64,000 nucleotides of DNA from Metellina segmentata (Eukaryota; Arthropoda; Arachnida; Araneae; Tetragnathidae), in contig OX375878.1 of assembly GCA_947359465.1 (NCBI GenBank), positions 81,571,627 to 81,635,626 on the forward strand. Direction: 5' to 3'. Positions 1-12,936 of the stretch are shown piece by piece. Numbering within the stretch: position 1 is the stretch's first letter; every line of letters begins with the position of its first letter. Both the position numbers and the translations under genes were made by a program. Under the pieces are notes generated by a model. It did not search any database. It was not told the origin of the DNA and saw only the letters and a list, made by a program, of their open reading frames with translations.

Positions 1-47
1 GGTGTGCGGGAAAGCCAAAATGTCAGAATTTGATCCAATCACGGTTT

Positions 48-278
48 CTATACAATTCTGAGGTGCGTAAACAAACGTTTACAACTGTTAGAACTTGTTC
101 TGCCGGGATTCGATTTCTTTGATACACTATTGTACTGGCTGACGGTGTCTGTATTTGTATGGTTTTTTTTAGTTTGTGGTTCCTTTCTGAAGAGTGACAC
201 CCGTTCATGTCCTGCGTTCATTCTGACGGGTTCGGCCTCTTCCAACAGGATAATACGCCACCCTGCAAGTCTAGACAC
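48..278 (-). other. Unassigned 76-codon open frame
   Basis: An open frame of 76 codons on the minus strand, with a second overlapping frame of 61 codons at 23-208. The product is polar, rich in Ser, Thr, Asn and Lys, and shows no domain I recognise. It touches the window edge region, so a longer feature may extend to the left. It could be a decayed transposon fragment or chance. Confidence 0.15.
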
Positions 279-1722
279 ACCAAATTATAGTTAGAGGAAC
301 ACTCATCTGAGATTCGGGTTTTACCCCACCCCATTTCCACCTAAATCACCAAATCTCAAAGGTATCGAAGACAACGGGATGCCATACAACGCACTATGGA
401 AAACCGAAATTCTTCACATCAGGATACAAGATAATTGTGGACCGCTCTGTAAGAAGTATATATGCTGTTTAATGTTCAAATAATACTTCATGAAGCTTGT
501 GGAGCTCGTGCCCCGTTTTATTTTCGCAGTTTTACGAGATTTTATTCTGGAGCTCATGCTCCGTATTATTTCACTTCAGTGTGTATCCATCCGGAATTTT
601 TCTACGGAGTTCTATTGGAGTTGGAAATGAAGAAAAAAATTGTTATGGGGAAAAAAGGCAGTTATTCACGGGCAGAATAACGTGCATTAAACTTGTTCCA
701 CCGCTGAAACACTCTACCATCATCTACATTTAATTGACGAAAAATACCTCTCATACTTATGGATCTTACATCACCTTACATCATTATGAACATAGACCGA
801 ACCCTCCATGTATTATAGACGAGTTTCCCCATCCTTTGATTTTTATGGGTTGGAGGCAAATATTCTCTTCATCTTAATAATTGAGGTTTCACAATCCACA
901 GATAAATGGTATTGACAATGAAAATAAAAATAATTACTTAAAGGAGACCCGTAAGAAGAATCCCAAAATTCCTATAATTCCTTTTATGAAACCTATTTTT
1001 TTAATGATAATGAAGCACATATTTTAAGCAATAATCAATAAAAAATTAATTTTTATTTGTTATTATATTTTATACTACGATTTTGATACGTTTTTTAAGT
1101 TAATGTACAAATTTATTATAAACCTCTGTCAATTTTTCATATTTCTGTATAAAATAAATTTTTACAATAGCTTTATTGTATAAGTAAAAAACCCAGTAAG
1201 ATAATTTTTTAAATATATTTAGAAGTTTTAATAAAAAATTATTTTGCTCATTGTATGTTAAATTGCTATTTTGCCAGTTCCTGCCAACTACATCTTTCTC
1301 TGACTCTGACACTTTCCTGCGTTCGTGTTTTTAACTCTTGCACTGGCTGGATAATAATTGGTTTCATTTCCTACAGTGGCTAGGCTTGTTGACAGGGATT
1401 TTGTTGTTGCTAGGGTCTTGATTGAGTGGATGATGTAACAATCGTTCTGGTTTAGTTTTCTGTTCACACGGCTGACGCAAGAAGAGTCTTCCTGATTTCG
1501 TATTTCGCAATTCCCATACATTTCCCTCGAAGCTCATAAATTCAATCCCAAGACAAGCATTTGGTATATTTGATACAATTTAGGATAAATCGGAGTCTAC
1601 CTGCGGCCTTAAGATCCAAGACCAACACCTTTGATTTTAAAGTACATATCGAGCTGCCTGGTATGTTAGAGACCGAAATAAAAGATGATTGGATTGTTTG
1701 TGATATGTTTGATATTTCCTCC
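279..1722. other. AT-rich intergenic stretch, no feature recognised
   Basis: Nothing coding is supported. At 500-570 a short motif containing GGAGCTCRTGCYCCG occurs twice about 55 bases apart. 900-1260 is strongly AT-rich with A and T runs. Open frames here are short and without recognisable domains. Confidence 0.5.
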
Positions 1723-2017
1723 AGCCATGGTAGCTTAGTTGATAGAGTAACAGATTAGCAATAGGAAGGTTGCGAGTTCAAAACTTGGTTTCACCGAAAA
1801 CCGTCGTTAACGTAAACGGGGCTGATGCACGTTAAATCTATCATGGCTATAAATGTCCTCACGCTAGAGTGGTGTGGGTTTGGAGAAAGGATTCAGATCT
1901 TACCTAGTTATCGTGTTCAAAATTATGTGGTGTTGATCTTGGATCTTTCCTTTTGCGATTGATAGCGGTGCATTGCCCGTTATGTTGATACAATACGACG
2001 TTAATTAATCACCATAG
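1723..2017 (+). repeat. tRNA-derived SINE, family A, plus strand
   Basis: A tRNA-like head is visible: an A-box-like segment TAGCTTAGTTGATAGAG at about 1731 and a B-box-like GTTGCGAGTTC near 1769. It is followed by the same body as the other family-A copies in this window (GTTAAATCT, then the segment ending in ACGTTAATTAATCACC). Family A is defined here by comparing the copies with one another. The copy is diverged. A second partial tail of the same kind lies at about 2055-2190. Confidence 0.7.
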
Positions 2018-2921
2018 CTGTTACACATGATTATTTCCTTTTTCCTATACAAAATCTTTAACATTAAATGGATATAATTGGATTCGATACCTAATGGATC
2101 GCTTCCCTTTGGAATTGATCGCGGACCGTTGCCAATAGTCCATACGGTTTCTACAGTAAAACATTAATTAAAATACCTACCTAATGAATTGTATATTCTT
2201 CGGGAATAGAATCTAATGCAGCAACACTTTTGTTTATTATAATTTTATGTCGGTATAACCACACCAATCTGCATTTTGGCAATTTTCACCTATCTGCATT
2301 TTTTGTGTCACCGTTTTATGTTTTATTCTACGAAAAGGCCACGAATCATCTCGATTCTTATTGGAAACGCTAATTTTTCTAAGAGCGTTTGAGAACCTTT
2401 GAACTATTATTCCCGAAGCATTAAAACTTTGAACGTGTTTTTGATGCGAAACAACGATTTCACAGATTGGTGCCTTTCGTGGGGTGGTAACGATAGTATT
2501 CCGAGAAATATGTTTGAATTGGTGTGTGGAACGACCTTAGCCATCATTACCAAAATTGAATAACGACATTGTAGTGTATATACCACTGTACCACCACCAC
2601 CACAAAGCATTGCTAGTGACGACTGCCGGACGTGGTTATGAACACGCCCATTTTCCAAAACCAAGCCCAATGGCGCTTCTGAGAAACACCAGATTGCTCT
2701 CATTTCAATCGACAAGCCCTTCGACAGATAATTGAATTGACATAGCGATGAAAACCACTTTCTCAACTGTCTGGAACCTTGCGATAACAGACACTACTTC
2801 TATTCTTATCACGCATTTGCTTATCGTTGATATTCAGTCTCCTATACATACGCGGATGCTTCACACTCGGCTGCTGAAGGTAACACAGGACAAGCCAATG
2901 TTATTCATTGCATGACCACGC
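2018..2921. other. Intergenic stretch with one unassigned frame
   Basis: A SINE tail fragment lies at about 2055-2190. A minus-strand open frame of 119 codons runs 2766-2407 and contains a GGGG run encoded by a (CCA)n stretch. I recognise no domain in it. Nothing else is supported. Confidence 0.35.
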
Positions 2922-3200
2922 ACAATTGGAGCTATTGGTGATGGTCCGGAATCAATTCTGAAAGGAAAGATCAAGGACAATACCACCTAATATCGAACCC
3001 CGGTCCGGTGACGAGGCAAACACCTGAGCAGGCACAACAATCTCCTTACTTCCACACCTCACCAACGTGAGGTCATTTGAGGTCACGATAGATTTAAAGT
3101 GCACCATCCCTATTTCTACACAATGGTTTTTGGTTGGTTGGATTCGAACTCGAATCCTTCCGGTTGCTTTTCGGTTTCAATTCCAACCTGGCTACCATGA
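2922..3200 (-). repeat. tRNA-derived SINE, family A, minus strand
   Basis: The reverse complement matches the family-A body: the region with GGTATTGTCC, the Thr-box-like linker and a tRNA-like head with a B-box-like GGTTCGAATCC-type segment near 3140-3160. It is diverged from the fuller copy at 56795-57128. Confidence 0.65.
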
Positions 3201-3419
3201 TCCCTGATAAATTCTGGAGGTTGAGAATTGTGATGAACTTTGTCACCACTACCAAAATTAACTTACAACATAGAAGTTTGCATAGCCAATGTAACCTGTC
3301 TCTAACATGAAGCACCTTTTGGTCGAAAAAGTTTCAGTATTTTTCACACCTCTAAATTAAAGGAATTCAAAAAAGGTCCTTAATTCTTTGCTGGATTTAT
3401 AAGGATTTTTCGTTACTTT

Positions 3420-4690
3420 TTACCCATTTCATGATCAAATTAAAAATTGTATGAAATAAAGGCTTGCTATAAGGGTTTCAGACACTAACATAAAAAACTA
3501 ATCCCAATTTTAGAACTAATTTTAATTGAATAATAGCCAGGAAAGATATGTAAATACCTTTACTCTGTAGACTTGCAAGAGGCGTGTGCGTGCAGACTTA
3601 ATATTGAATTTATAAAGATTTTTAATAACATCCTATCTTTTCTATTTATTTTATTTGAAAGCATACACAACAGATCATCGATCCAATTACAGTGTAGAAA
3701 AACGAAAACAGAACAACACACAATGCAGAAGTATCAAAATAGAACTATACACTAACAATGTAGAAGTACAGAACATTTAGTTTTAAAAATGTTCAAAGAC
3801 ATGCTAAAAATATCTAGATCAAAAACAATACTATTATAGATTTTATAAAATTTATCGAGACAAAAATTATCAATATAATTCAATTTAGTAAAAGCATTTC
3901 TAAATGAGTACTGTTTCCTAAGAACTTTGTTGGGCACGGAAAAATGTAAGCTACTAAGTATTTCATTACAATCAATCAAATTATTGCGAAATAAAAAAAA
4001 TTCGATGTAAAATGGGCAGCAATAAAAGTTGTTGACACTACCATGAGAAAACATTACTAATATAATTACTAATTTGATTCAAAAGGTGGGTAGTTAATTA
4101 GCATTGGAAAACCACAACGGGCTATTTAATCCAATAAAAGCTATTGAATATATACATTTTTCGTTCCAAGCAAACAAGCGTTTGCTTGATTAACAAATTA
4201 ATGGTTGTGTTTGAGGTTTTATGTGACAAGGGCTAAATTTTATCATGCTGAGTCAGACTCAAGACAGAGAATGTCAAATAATGGACATACACATACAAAG
4301 AAAGCTTTACTGAAACAGAAGAGATAAATACACCCTGGATAGAATCGCACCTGCCCCCACTGCAATTCGTAGGTTGTTAGAGCAATGGGTATACCAACTG
4401 AGCCCCGAAGTCCCTACCAAAGTGATGGAGATTTGCAGTCGGTATGTAAACAATCGGCGCAAAGACTTAGCTGGATTTGTAAGGAGTTTTAGTTATATCT
4501 TCCCCTTTTTACCAACAAAATAAAAGTTAGATGCTGAAATGGGTTTCAACAAAGGTATCAGGCACTAAAACTGTTAACACGAGAATCTATTAACAAGCGT
4601 TCGCGTATCTAAAGTAATGGAGATTTGAAATCACATGGAAACAGCAAGTGCAAAGACTTATTGATGAATTTCTGAGGACTTTTAACTACA
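3420..4690. repeat. Decayed outliers of the 4.7-6.4 kb repeat
   Basis: 3420-3570 and 4440-4690 carry recognisable but eroded versions of the unit seen at 4690-6423. Shared landmarks are AAATAAAGG..TTTCAG, GGCACTAAA, CTAATTTTAATT, and AACAGCAAGTGCA. They look like older copies left of the better-preserved array. Between them lie open frames 3573-3755 (+) and 4054-3752 (-), which have no recognisable domain, and the SINE at 4199-4413. Confidence 0.5.
4199..4413 (-). repeat. tRNA-derived SINE, family B, minus strand
   Basis: Read in reverse it has a tRNA-like head (CTCAGTTGGTATACCC at about 4388-4403), a GAATTGC B-box-like part, a TGTGTATGTCCATT segment, and a tail that ends near AAACACAACCAT. 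The same order of landmarks occurs at 19463-19651, 23047-24044, 25690-25895 and 27841-28070, which defines the family. Confidence 0.6.
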
Positions 4691-6423
4691 TATGACCATT
4701 TAATAATAATTCAATTGGATCAGAAAAACTAAAAGATTGATGCTAAAAACAATTCGAAAGACAGATTATAGGCACAAACGCGTTTACTAATCTCAAAACT
4801 AATTTTATTTAAAAAAGAGCTAGCGAAAACATTTAAATTCCGTACCATGTAAACAAGCCTTCTCGTCACCATGGGTACGGATATTTGCGATCGGAATGTA
4901 AACAGCAAGTGCATATAGAAATCCAATCGGAGTTTTCTTTTTAATCGCAATAATTGTGGTACTGGTGGCGGAAAATTCAATCAGAGGTCTGTTAACATGA
5001 GAAACTGTTACAAATCTCAAAACTAATTCAATTGGATCAGCAAATCTAAAAGTTTGATGCTAAAAACAATTTGAAATAAAGGTTTCAGGCAGAAACTTTA
5101 CTAATCTCAAAACTAATTTTAATTCAATAAGAGCTAGCGAAAACATGTAAATTCCGTACGAAGTAAACAAACTTTCTCGTCACTATGATTTCGGATATTT
5201 GCGATCGAAATGTAAACAGCAAGTGCATATACTAATACAATCGGCGTTTCCTTTTTAATCGCAATCATAATGGTACTGGCCGCGGAAAAGTCAATCAGAG
5301 GTCTGTAACATGAGAAACTATTACGAATCTCAAAACTAATTCAATTGGATCAGCAAATCTAAAGGCTTGATGCTAAAAACAATTTGAAAAAAAAAGGTTT
5401 CAGACACAAACGTTTACTAATCTCAAAACTAATTTTAATATGAGAAACTGTTACAAATCTCAAAACTAATTCAATTGAATCAGCAAATCTAAAAGCTTGA
5501 TGCTAAAAACAATTTCAAATAAAGGTTTCAGACACAAACGTTTACTAATCTCAAAACTAATTTTAATATGAGAAACTGTTACAATCTCAAAACTAATTGA
5601 ATTGGATCAGCAAATCTAAAAGCTTGATGCTATTAACAATTTGAAATAAAGGTTTCAGACACAAACGTTTACTAATCTCAAAACTAATTTTAATATGAGA
5701 AACTATTACGAATCTCAAAACTAATTCAATTGGATCAGCAAATCTAAAAGCTTGATGCTAAAAACAATTTGAAATAAAGGTTTCAGACACAAACGTTTAC
5801 TAATCTCAAAACTAATTTTAATATGAGAAACTGTTACAAATCTCAAAACTAATTGAATTGGATCAGCAAATCTAAAAGCTTTATGCTAAAAACAATTTGT
5901 AATAAAGGTTGTAGACACAAACGCGTTTACTAATCTCAAAACTAATTTTATTTCAAAAAGAGCTAACGGAAACATATAAATTCCGTACCATGTAAACAAG
6001 CCTTCTCGTCACCATGATTACGGATATTTGCGATCGGAATGTAAACAAAGCAAGTGCATATATTAATCCAATCATTGTGGTACTGGCCGTTGAAAATTCA
6101 ATCAGAGGTCTGTTAACATGAGAGACTGTTACAAATCTCAAAACTAATTCAATTGGATCAGCAAATCTATAAGCTTTATGATAAAAACAATTTGAAATAA
6201 AGGTTGTAGGCACAAACTTTTACTAATCTCAAAACTAATTTTAATGCAATAAGAGCTAGTGAAAACATGTAAATTCCGTACCATGTAAACAAACATTCTC
6301 GTCACAATGTTTATTGATATTTGCGATCGAAATGTGAACAGCAAGTGCATATACTAATCCAATCAGCGTTTCCTTTTTAATCGCAATCATTATGGTACTG
6401 GCCGCGGAAAAGTCAATCAGGGA
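4690..6423. repeat. Composite tandem repeat with about 128- and 300-bp periods
   Basis: The phrase ATCTCAAAACTAATTCAATT recurs near 5014, 5328, 5457, 5584, 5713, 5839 and 6136. Spacing is about 300 at both ends and 126-130 in the middle. The short unit is the long unit lacking a segment of about 170 bases (landmarks ACATGTAAATTCCGTACC, CAGCAAGTGCATAT, GGTACTGGCCG). The array stops sharply at 6420 where GGATCCCTCC begins. Short open frames on the minus strand repeat with the units and are not evidence for genes. Confidence 0.85.
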
Positions 6424-9160
6424 TCCCTCCAAAAAACGCCCAAAAAAATGATGACACCAGAGTGAAGTGGAGCAAACGTGTATCTGACACGACTAACACA
6501 TCCTGTCTCAATACCATCAATTTGTAAACGCTTCGTTTTTCCATTCTACTTTGTTGTAGTTTCTTTTTCACCAAAGGAAGCCGACACGCTCTCCCATAGA
6601 AGAAACTCTAAACAACGAGGCTTTTGTAAAAGTTGGCTGATGACATCTTTCGTAAATCTGGCCTCTAAGGGCAGTAGAAAGTGACACAAAGTGGAGAGCA
6701 CAGCGTCTCAAATCAGATCAACTCTTTTTGTACCTACTACTGAATAATGTCGAATGTGTCAAAAGCAGTTCCAACCCCTGAAGGGTTTCCAAAATAATCC
6801 TTACTTTTTTAAGTTTCATTGCAATACATCCACGTTAAAATTGAACCCCGCAAGGTATCAATTTTTTAATGCATCTTTATTTATACATCACTGGAATGCT
6901 TTTATATATTTCGCGAACTTCTATATACTTTGTATTGTCGTGTAAATGTAACTAGTCTATCTTGTTTAAAGTCAGACACATACAAGTGATTGGTCCTTCA
7001 CCAATCTTCTTGTGATTGGTTGAAACTTTGGAAATAGAGCTTTTAAAATTCATGCTATTGGGTATTTTTTCTTCCGTTGCTCCAATTAAAAGTTTTTGTG
7101 AGGTTTTTTTTTTTTTTTTTTTTTTTTTTGTATTTTTTCAAAATGGTGTTCTGTAGAGATTTGTAAAAATTAAAAATAATTCAAACGGCTCACAGATAAA
7201 GAGACTTAATGAGCAATAAAATAAGTACTAGAAGTATAAGTACTAGCATAGGAACTTTCTAATTAGATAGTGCTGGCAATTTAGACATTTTCTAAATTGC
7301 AAATGAAGTAAACAACCTACGCTTAGAAATAATGAAACATAATGGTAAATTGCTTTTTATTTTATAACATTTGTACTTTAAGCTTGATGTAATAAGGAAT
7401 GAGTGAAAAAAAATATTTGAACAATTCAATTCAATTCCGATTATGTTTCAATTCCTTAAAAAGCAAGGAATGATTGGTTTCACTTCTTAGTGAACCCTAC
7501 AATGGAGAAATCACAAGTTTTGTACTTCAAATGCTACTGAACTTAGTCGTGTATATCTTGGAGTATCAAACAAAATATCTGAAATATTTCAGAGTGGTAT
7601 AGAGTTTAGGAACAATTTCTACTCTTGAGAGAGTGTTAGTAGGGAATTAATTATTTGTTAATTACTTGCTGGTACCAATGAGGTTTTGAATTTGGTGAGA
7701 ATTAGCGCACATTGAAGTATCGTTAATGGATTTTAGTTATTATATCTCATTATTATTGAGTTATGGTTTTACTTATACACGAATCAATTCATACAACAAA
7801 AATAGTGAGAGATACTGCTAGTACGGAGCATAACGCTAACAGAGAATTCTTAATGTTAATTTTTTCCATGAAGTCTAAAGTTTAAAAAACATTAATATGA
7901 AAAGGCCACATCCACAAGTAATTATGTTATCCATTTTACAATTTTCATTATTTTATGTTAGAAAAATATTTATATTCTGGAGTAAAGAATTTATTTCAAT
8001 ATTCTTTATGTGATCTATAAGTATACTTCTGGTAAAGTAACCCTCTATAATTGTTTGGACACGTTAATCTATCCCTATCGGTGCTTGATGAGTTAGCAGA
8101 ATAGATCTCAGGATTAACAAATGACGGATTTATTAAACAAGTAACAACAGACAGCGAATCTGCGAGGTTAGTGCTCGAAAGGTTGTCGTCTTCAAAGTCA
8201 GTGATAAACAACACAACAGGGGTGGGGTGTCTATGCACCCCTTTTGACATAAACATGAAGGGGCGGTAACATCCCTGAGTGGTCGGGTTGTCCCCATGCC
8301 TTCTCGTAGGAAAATACTCAGTCAGCAATTATATATCACCGTAAAAATTATTACCATGATGATAATCCTGAATGCAGTACGGAAAATATCGACATTATTT
8401 TATTTTATTTCCTTTTACATTTAGGTTTTATTTTCATTGAATGTTGTAGTACAAAAATAGTAAGATTTAAATAATATATTCAAATCAAGTTCCGAGTCAG
8501 TGGATTCTAATATGAAAGATGAGGTAACCGGTAAAAACCTATATTGAGAATTATCTAATTACTTTCAAGACACTTAAACGTAATTATATTTTTAAAAGTG
8601 AGAAGAAAAAAAATTGGTATGATACTTTTCAATCCACATTCAATGAATTAAAATGGATTCAAACGGGTTAATTCCGACAGTTTTCTCATAGTTGCTTTAA
8701 AATTTGTCTGTGCTACGAAACTTTAGTTCTTTACGTTTTTAAGTATTAAAGGACTCCGGGCAAAGTAGTAATAAGCTAAAGAATGAAAAAAAAAACATTT
8801 CAGAAGATAAAAAGAATTTCTGAATTTGAATTTTTAGATATTTTAAAAATGGAAAAATGCTCGATTGCAAATTTCGAAGCATGGCGTATATTTATGATGG
8901 CCGAAACATTCAATTGCTATATTAATAAATTTGTGATAGTTCTTTCTCTCCACAACACCCACAGATAACTTTAGACTGATCAATAGAATGTTACATGGCA
9001 TCAAAATTATAATTCTATTGAACTATTATATTGATGGCGAGATGAGAGTGATGTTATTCGCACATCCCTTTCCTAGTTTCAGTACCACTTAGATCACTTT
9101 CTAGGGTAGTAATCTTTTCAGTCTAGAGTTGCTCTACTGCCAAATTAATTGCTCCAACGC
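6424..9160. other. AT-rich intergenic stretch
   Basis: It holds a T26 run at 7104-7129 and one minus-strand open frame of 110 codons at 8328-7996. The product of that frame is rich in Ser, Thr and Asn, and its family is not recognised. No transposon ends or RNA genes are visible. Confidence 0.4.
7104..7129. repeat. T26 homopolymer
   Basis: A run of 26 T bases. It could be a relic poly(A) tail of a minus-strand retroposon, but the sequence to its right is not a recognisable SINE or LINE. Confidence 0.9.
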
Positions 9161-9682
9161 ACCTCTTTCAACAGCTATTGAGAGATGCCCGAACTCTTCT
9201 ATTTTGACCATAATGCAGTTTGTCTGCAGGGAATACCTAGACACTTTGGTATGGAGGAAGTGAGATATCAGATGAAAAAAATGGATACTTTTAAATGCTG
9301 AGACCGCCTATTATACCATATAATCATTAATTACCCCTAAAATGTTTCGAAGAGATATCTTGTCCTTCAAAGTTTGTTAAATTTTTTTCTAATGATGAAA
9401 TACCTCGCAGAGACAAATAACCATTTTACTCCAAGGAGAATTAAGAAGATCCAAGGAGATCCAAGTCCGTAAAACAAATTGTACATTCCTCAGAACTAGT
9501 GATAGCTTTTGGAATAGGTTTTTGCACCAGAAGCTATGCATTACAGGGTAGTTGTCGATGCAAAGGTAAACCACCAGGAGGTTTAAGAAGACATTAAGGA
9601 ATGTTTTCGCAAAAGAACTTTTGGAAAGGAATCCCATGAAAATATAATGTGACAGCATCTCAAACCTAACTGATTGGGCAAA

Positions 9683-9850
9683 GATGAGAGCTCTAGCTGA
9701 ACTCTGCATTGCTACTGGTCACGACTGCCATACTAAACATCTGCCTTCCGTATCTACACTAAAAGATCCTTTTTACAATCTCTGCGATCTTCCGTAGGAT
9801 GTAGACCACATACACTTGATCTGATTGACTGTGATCTGATCTACTTGAAT
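9683..9850 (+). pseudogene. Decayed LINE ORF2 C-terminal fragment
   Basis: From the ATG at 9683 the frame reads MRALAELCIATGHDCHTKHL, then a Cys-containing segment NLCDLP, a stop, and DVDHIHLI. This resembles the segment after RNase H in Jockey/I-type LINE ORF2 proteins of arthropods, where TGHDC and a CXXC..H zinc-binding motif follow each other. That is from knowledge of the family. The internal stop at about 9797 shows it is dead. Up to about 400 bases upstream may be an even more eroded RNase H region, which I cannot confirm. Confidence 0.5.
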
Positions 9851-9859
9851 GTAGGAGCG

Positions 9860-10787
9860 ATACAAGAAAGCAAAGGAACGGATGGGATCATCATTCATCA
9901 GACCTTTCTTCTGTTGTCATTTGTTCTGTTGTTTGGATTAGATCAGTCGCTTGTAATTACCACACATCGTAAAGTGTAAAACACTAGTTTCACGCGGAAC
10001 GCTAATTTAGTTTTGCATCTTTAACTCAGAAATAAATTTTCTGCCATCCCCAAACTACTTCTTAAACCGAGTTTTATGAAGTGGAAGAAAATAGCGCCAA
10101 AAAGAATTAAATTATAGTTCGAATGTGGCGTAATTCGCGGCGAATTTTACTTCATCCGTTCCTTTAAGTCCTGTGTGCTCTCATTCAAACTTTGGACTTT
10201 CAACTTCGCACGAAAGCCCTTGCTTCCACTCATTTACGAACAATTAAGTTGTTGGAGGGGCAAAGGAGCGATCGAGGCGAGGGAAAAAAGCGCCAAATAA
10301 ATACTTGTGAAAAGAAATTTGGCAGCAGCAACTGGAGTAAAAATTGAATCGAATTACTGAGCTGGAAGTGAACTCTCGCGCTCTTTCTTTTTTCAGTTGG
10401 TGTAAGGGCGGAAGGAAGGGGAAAAAACCAAGCGTGTAAGAGGCTAACTGCAAATTGGGTAAAAGTAAAAAAAAAAGTTAGAATAAGCTATCGAAACTTA
10501 TTCATTACGAAAGTGGCGTCTTAATTAGAGTAATGCTTCTCAATGTTTGTCTGGGGACACTTTTCAATAGGATGATTAGCAACATTAGCATAAAACAGGA
10601 ACTGAAGGTTTATGTCTTAAAATTTCTATCATATCCTTCATGTATCATCAAATAGAACGCTAATTAATTTATTTGCACTAGCAGTGTGTACAAATATAGC
10701 ACCTGTGCAATAGTTTCTTAATTGCTAATATCCATTGATGGTAGTGTCACAGCTGACACTTCATATCTTATTTAAAACCATATATAA
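9860..10787. other. Intergenic stretch
   Basis: Nothing assignable. 10240-10460 is locally purine-rich and somewhat richer in GC than its surroundings. The minus-strand frame of 69 codons there shows no known domain. Confidence 0.4.
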
Positions 10788-10800
10788 AGAGTATAATTAT

Positions 10801-11019
10801 TATTATTATTTTTTAATTACGGCGGGCACTCGATTGTAAATCATAGGCCACTGCAAGGCCGGGAAGCGATGGTCATTTGTGAAGGGGCACCCAATGGGCG
10901 ACCATCACTACCCCTAACTAAGGACAGCACAATTACATCCATGCCCTGACCCCGGATTCGAACCAGGAACCTTCCGATCCAGAGGCCAACACCTTAACCA
11001 CTAGACCAGTTGGTTGGCT
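10801..11019 (-). mobile_element. tRNA-derived SINE with 13-bp target-site duplication
   Basis: Read on the minus strand the element starts with GCCAACCAACTGG. It has an A box (TAGTGGTTAAGGTG, about 10992-11005) and a B box (GGTTCGAATCC near 10955), and it ends in a TAA-rich tail written here as (TTA)n at 10801-10812. The 13 bases AGAGTATAATTAT occur at 10788-10800 and again at 11020-11032, so this is a complete insertion with a clean duplication. The head equals that of family A, but the body (GCAAGGCCGGGAAGC, CACCCAATGGGCG) differs, so it is another subfamily using the same head. Confidence 0.9.
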
Positions 11020-11032
11020 AGAGTATAATTAT

Positions 11033-12199
11033 CGATCTGCACATTTCATGCATAATTTTTGTTTCTGCTGACACAGTGAGAGGAAACATGGACAACAGGG
11101 TAAAGGAAATGGAACTGATATGACGATCTTGCCTATAAACGGAGACGTTAGACTTGACCAGTGGGCTTTGGCATGGGACTCGGAGATTAAACTTAAAAAA
11201 CGGTCTAAAAATGGTAAAAAAAAGTATAAAAAACGGCACATTTAGAGTACAGCTAGTACTCTTCTGTACTAAAAATGTAGTATTGTTAACTTTCAATAAA
11301 ATATAATAGGGTGGGGTTGTTGTCACAACCCTAAACATACCGTATGCCTATGGGCGGGGCGGTATACCATTAAACACAATAACCAACTATTCATGCATCC
11401 AAAGAAAATAAAATTAGCCCAAAACATTAAACTGCATTTTGCTTACATTTCTCAAGCGAAGTCTTACTGGTGATAACTATCACTTCCAATAAAAAGTTTA
11501 CATCTCAGTCGTGGAACTACATTCAATTTCTGAACGTCCAAGTCAATTACACCTTATTCACTTTTTAAGGAGATTCGACATTTTAGACCTCTAAACCAGT
11601 TTTAGGATTGCTTCCCGATTCTTGACTGCACTAATTTCCATTTTCTAGATGGTCTAGATTTCTCATTTCCTTCTGTAATCAGACAGCTAAATAATTACAT
11701 TAGAGTGACGAGAGCTCTTTCGAGCGATATTATACAGCTCAACTGAAGCATACTTAAACTATACTTCAAAATTGCCGAATCAATTTATATAAGTTTTCGG
11801 TAGGATATTTTAATTAATCTCGTTGACAATTATGCTGCTATGTGTGCTATTTTGTAAGCTGAGATGTAACACTCCCATCAATTGTGTCATAGGAATACAA
11901 AGCCAACTGTTAATTTTGTCGAAGTTCCTTAACAGAATGCATAAAACTACAGCTTAACGAATAACGCTATATAAAGTACCAAACTGACGTTCCATATACC
12001 ACTGTTTACAGTGTAATAAAGAAACCCTAAAAAACAGTTACATTTTATTTATCGTGGATTTGGATGTTTGGGGTTTATTCATTCCATCCACTGAAATGAC
12101 ATTCTAGTTACATGTCAAGCTTCAGTACATTACGTAACTGTGTGTAACCTTACTAAAATCTTATCATAAATCCGTACAGTTTGAATGCTTTTATTTTCA
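11033..12199. other. Intergenic stretch, nothing recognised
   Basis: AT-rich unique-looking DNA. The overlapping minus-strand frames at 11018-11338 have no recognisable domain, and their right part overlaps the SINE flank. Confidence 0.45.
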
Positions 12200-12336
12200 A
12201 ATTGATGAATATGGTATTACACTTTCGAGTTTTCTATTTGATTGAGGAATTGATGAATATGTGGTATTATACTTTCGAGTTTTCTATTTGATTGAGGAAT
12301 TGATGAATATGTGGTATTATACTTTCGAGTTTTCTT
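12200..12336. repeat. Minisatellite, 48-50 bp unit, about 2.8 copies
   Basis: The unit begins ATTGATGAATATG and contains ACTTTCGAGTTTTCTATTTG. It starts at 12201, 12249 and 12299. The first copy lacks two bases. Confidence 0.9.
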
Positions 12337-12936
12337 ATTTAAAACGTAAGATTACATAGCACTAAGCATTTTAACATGACAGTAATTTCAATGCTAGTTG
12401 GTAAGAGTTAATTTAGTTTGTTTGATATAAGCGCCAGATGGCAATGTTGATGAATAGTAGTCAATTACGTATTGTATGCATTATATACATAATAAACAAT
12501 ACTTCAGTACATTATTGTGACTACTTTATTAATGCAATCTACCTGTTTTTATTACTTTTAGTGTGAACTAGATACCCAAGACACTAAAGACAAAGCAAAA
12601 ATTACTACCAAATACAATTCAACGAAAAGACTCGCATCTTTCAAAAGGAAAAGAGTATTTATGTTTCCTTTGCACAGTGAAGATCATTGTATCAGTTCTA
12701 AAATCAAAGGTGGTCCACAAGATGCAAGTCACAACACATACATACAAATGTTGAGCGTAGAACAGTAAATGGGATGGAGCACAAAACAATCGATTAAATA
12801 TGTTTCAAGAAGTAATCTACTAGTAAGTTTCAAATGTTTCAATAGAATATTTGACCAATAGAAGCGAAGGGATGAAAGATTTATTTGAGACTATTTAAGA
12901 CACTTTTAGGTTCACGTGAGAGGTAGGGTGGTGGTA
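12337..12936. other. Intergenic stretch, nothing recognised
   Basis: No repeat, RNA gene or plausible coding frame is visible. Confidence 0.5.
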
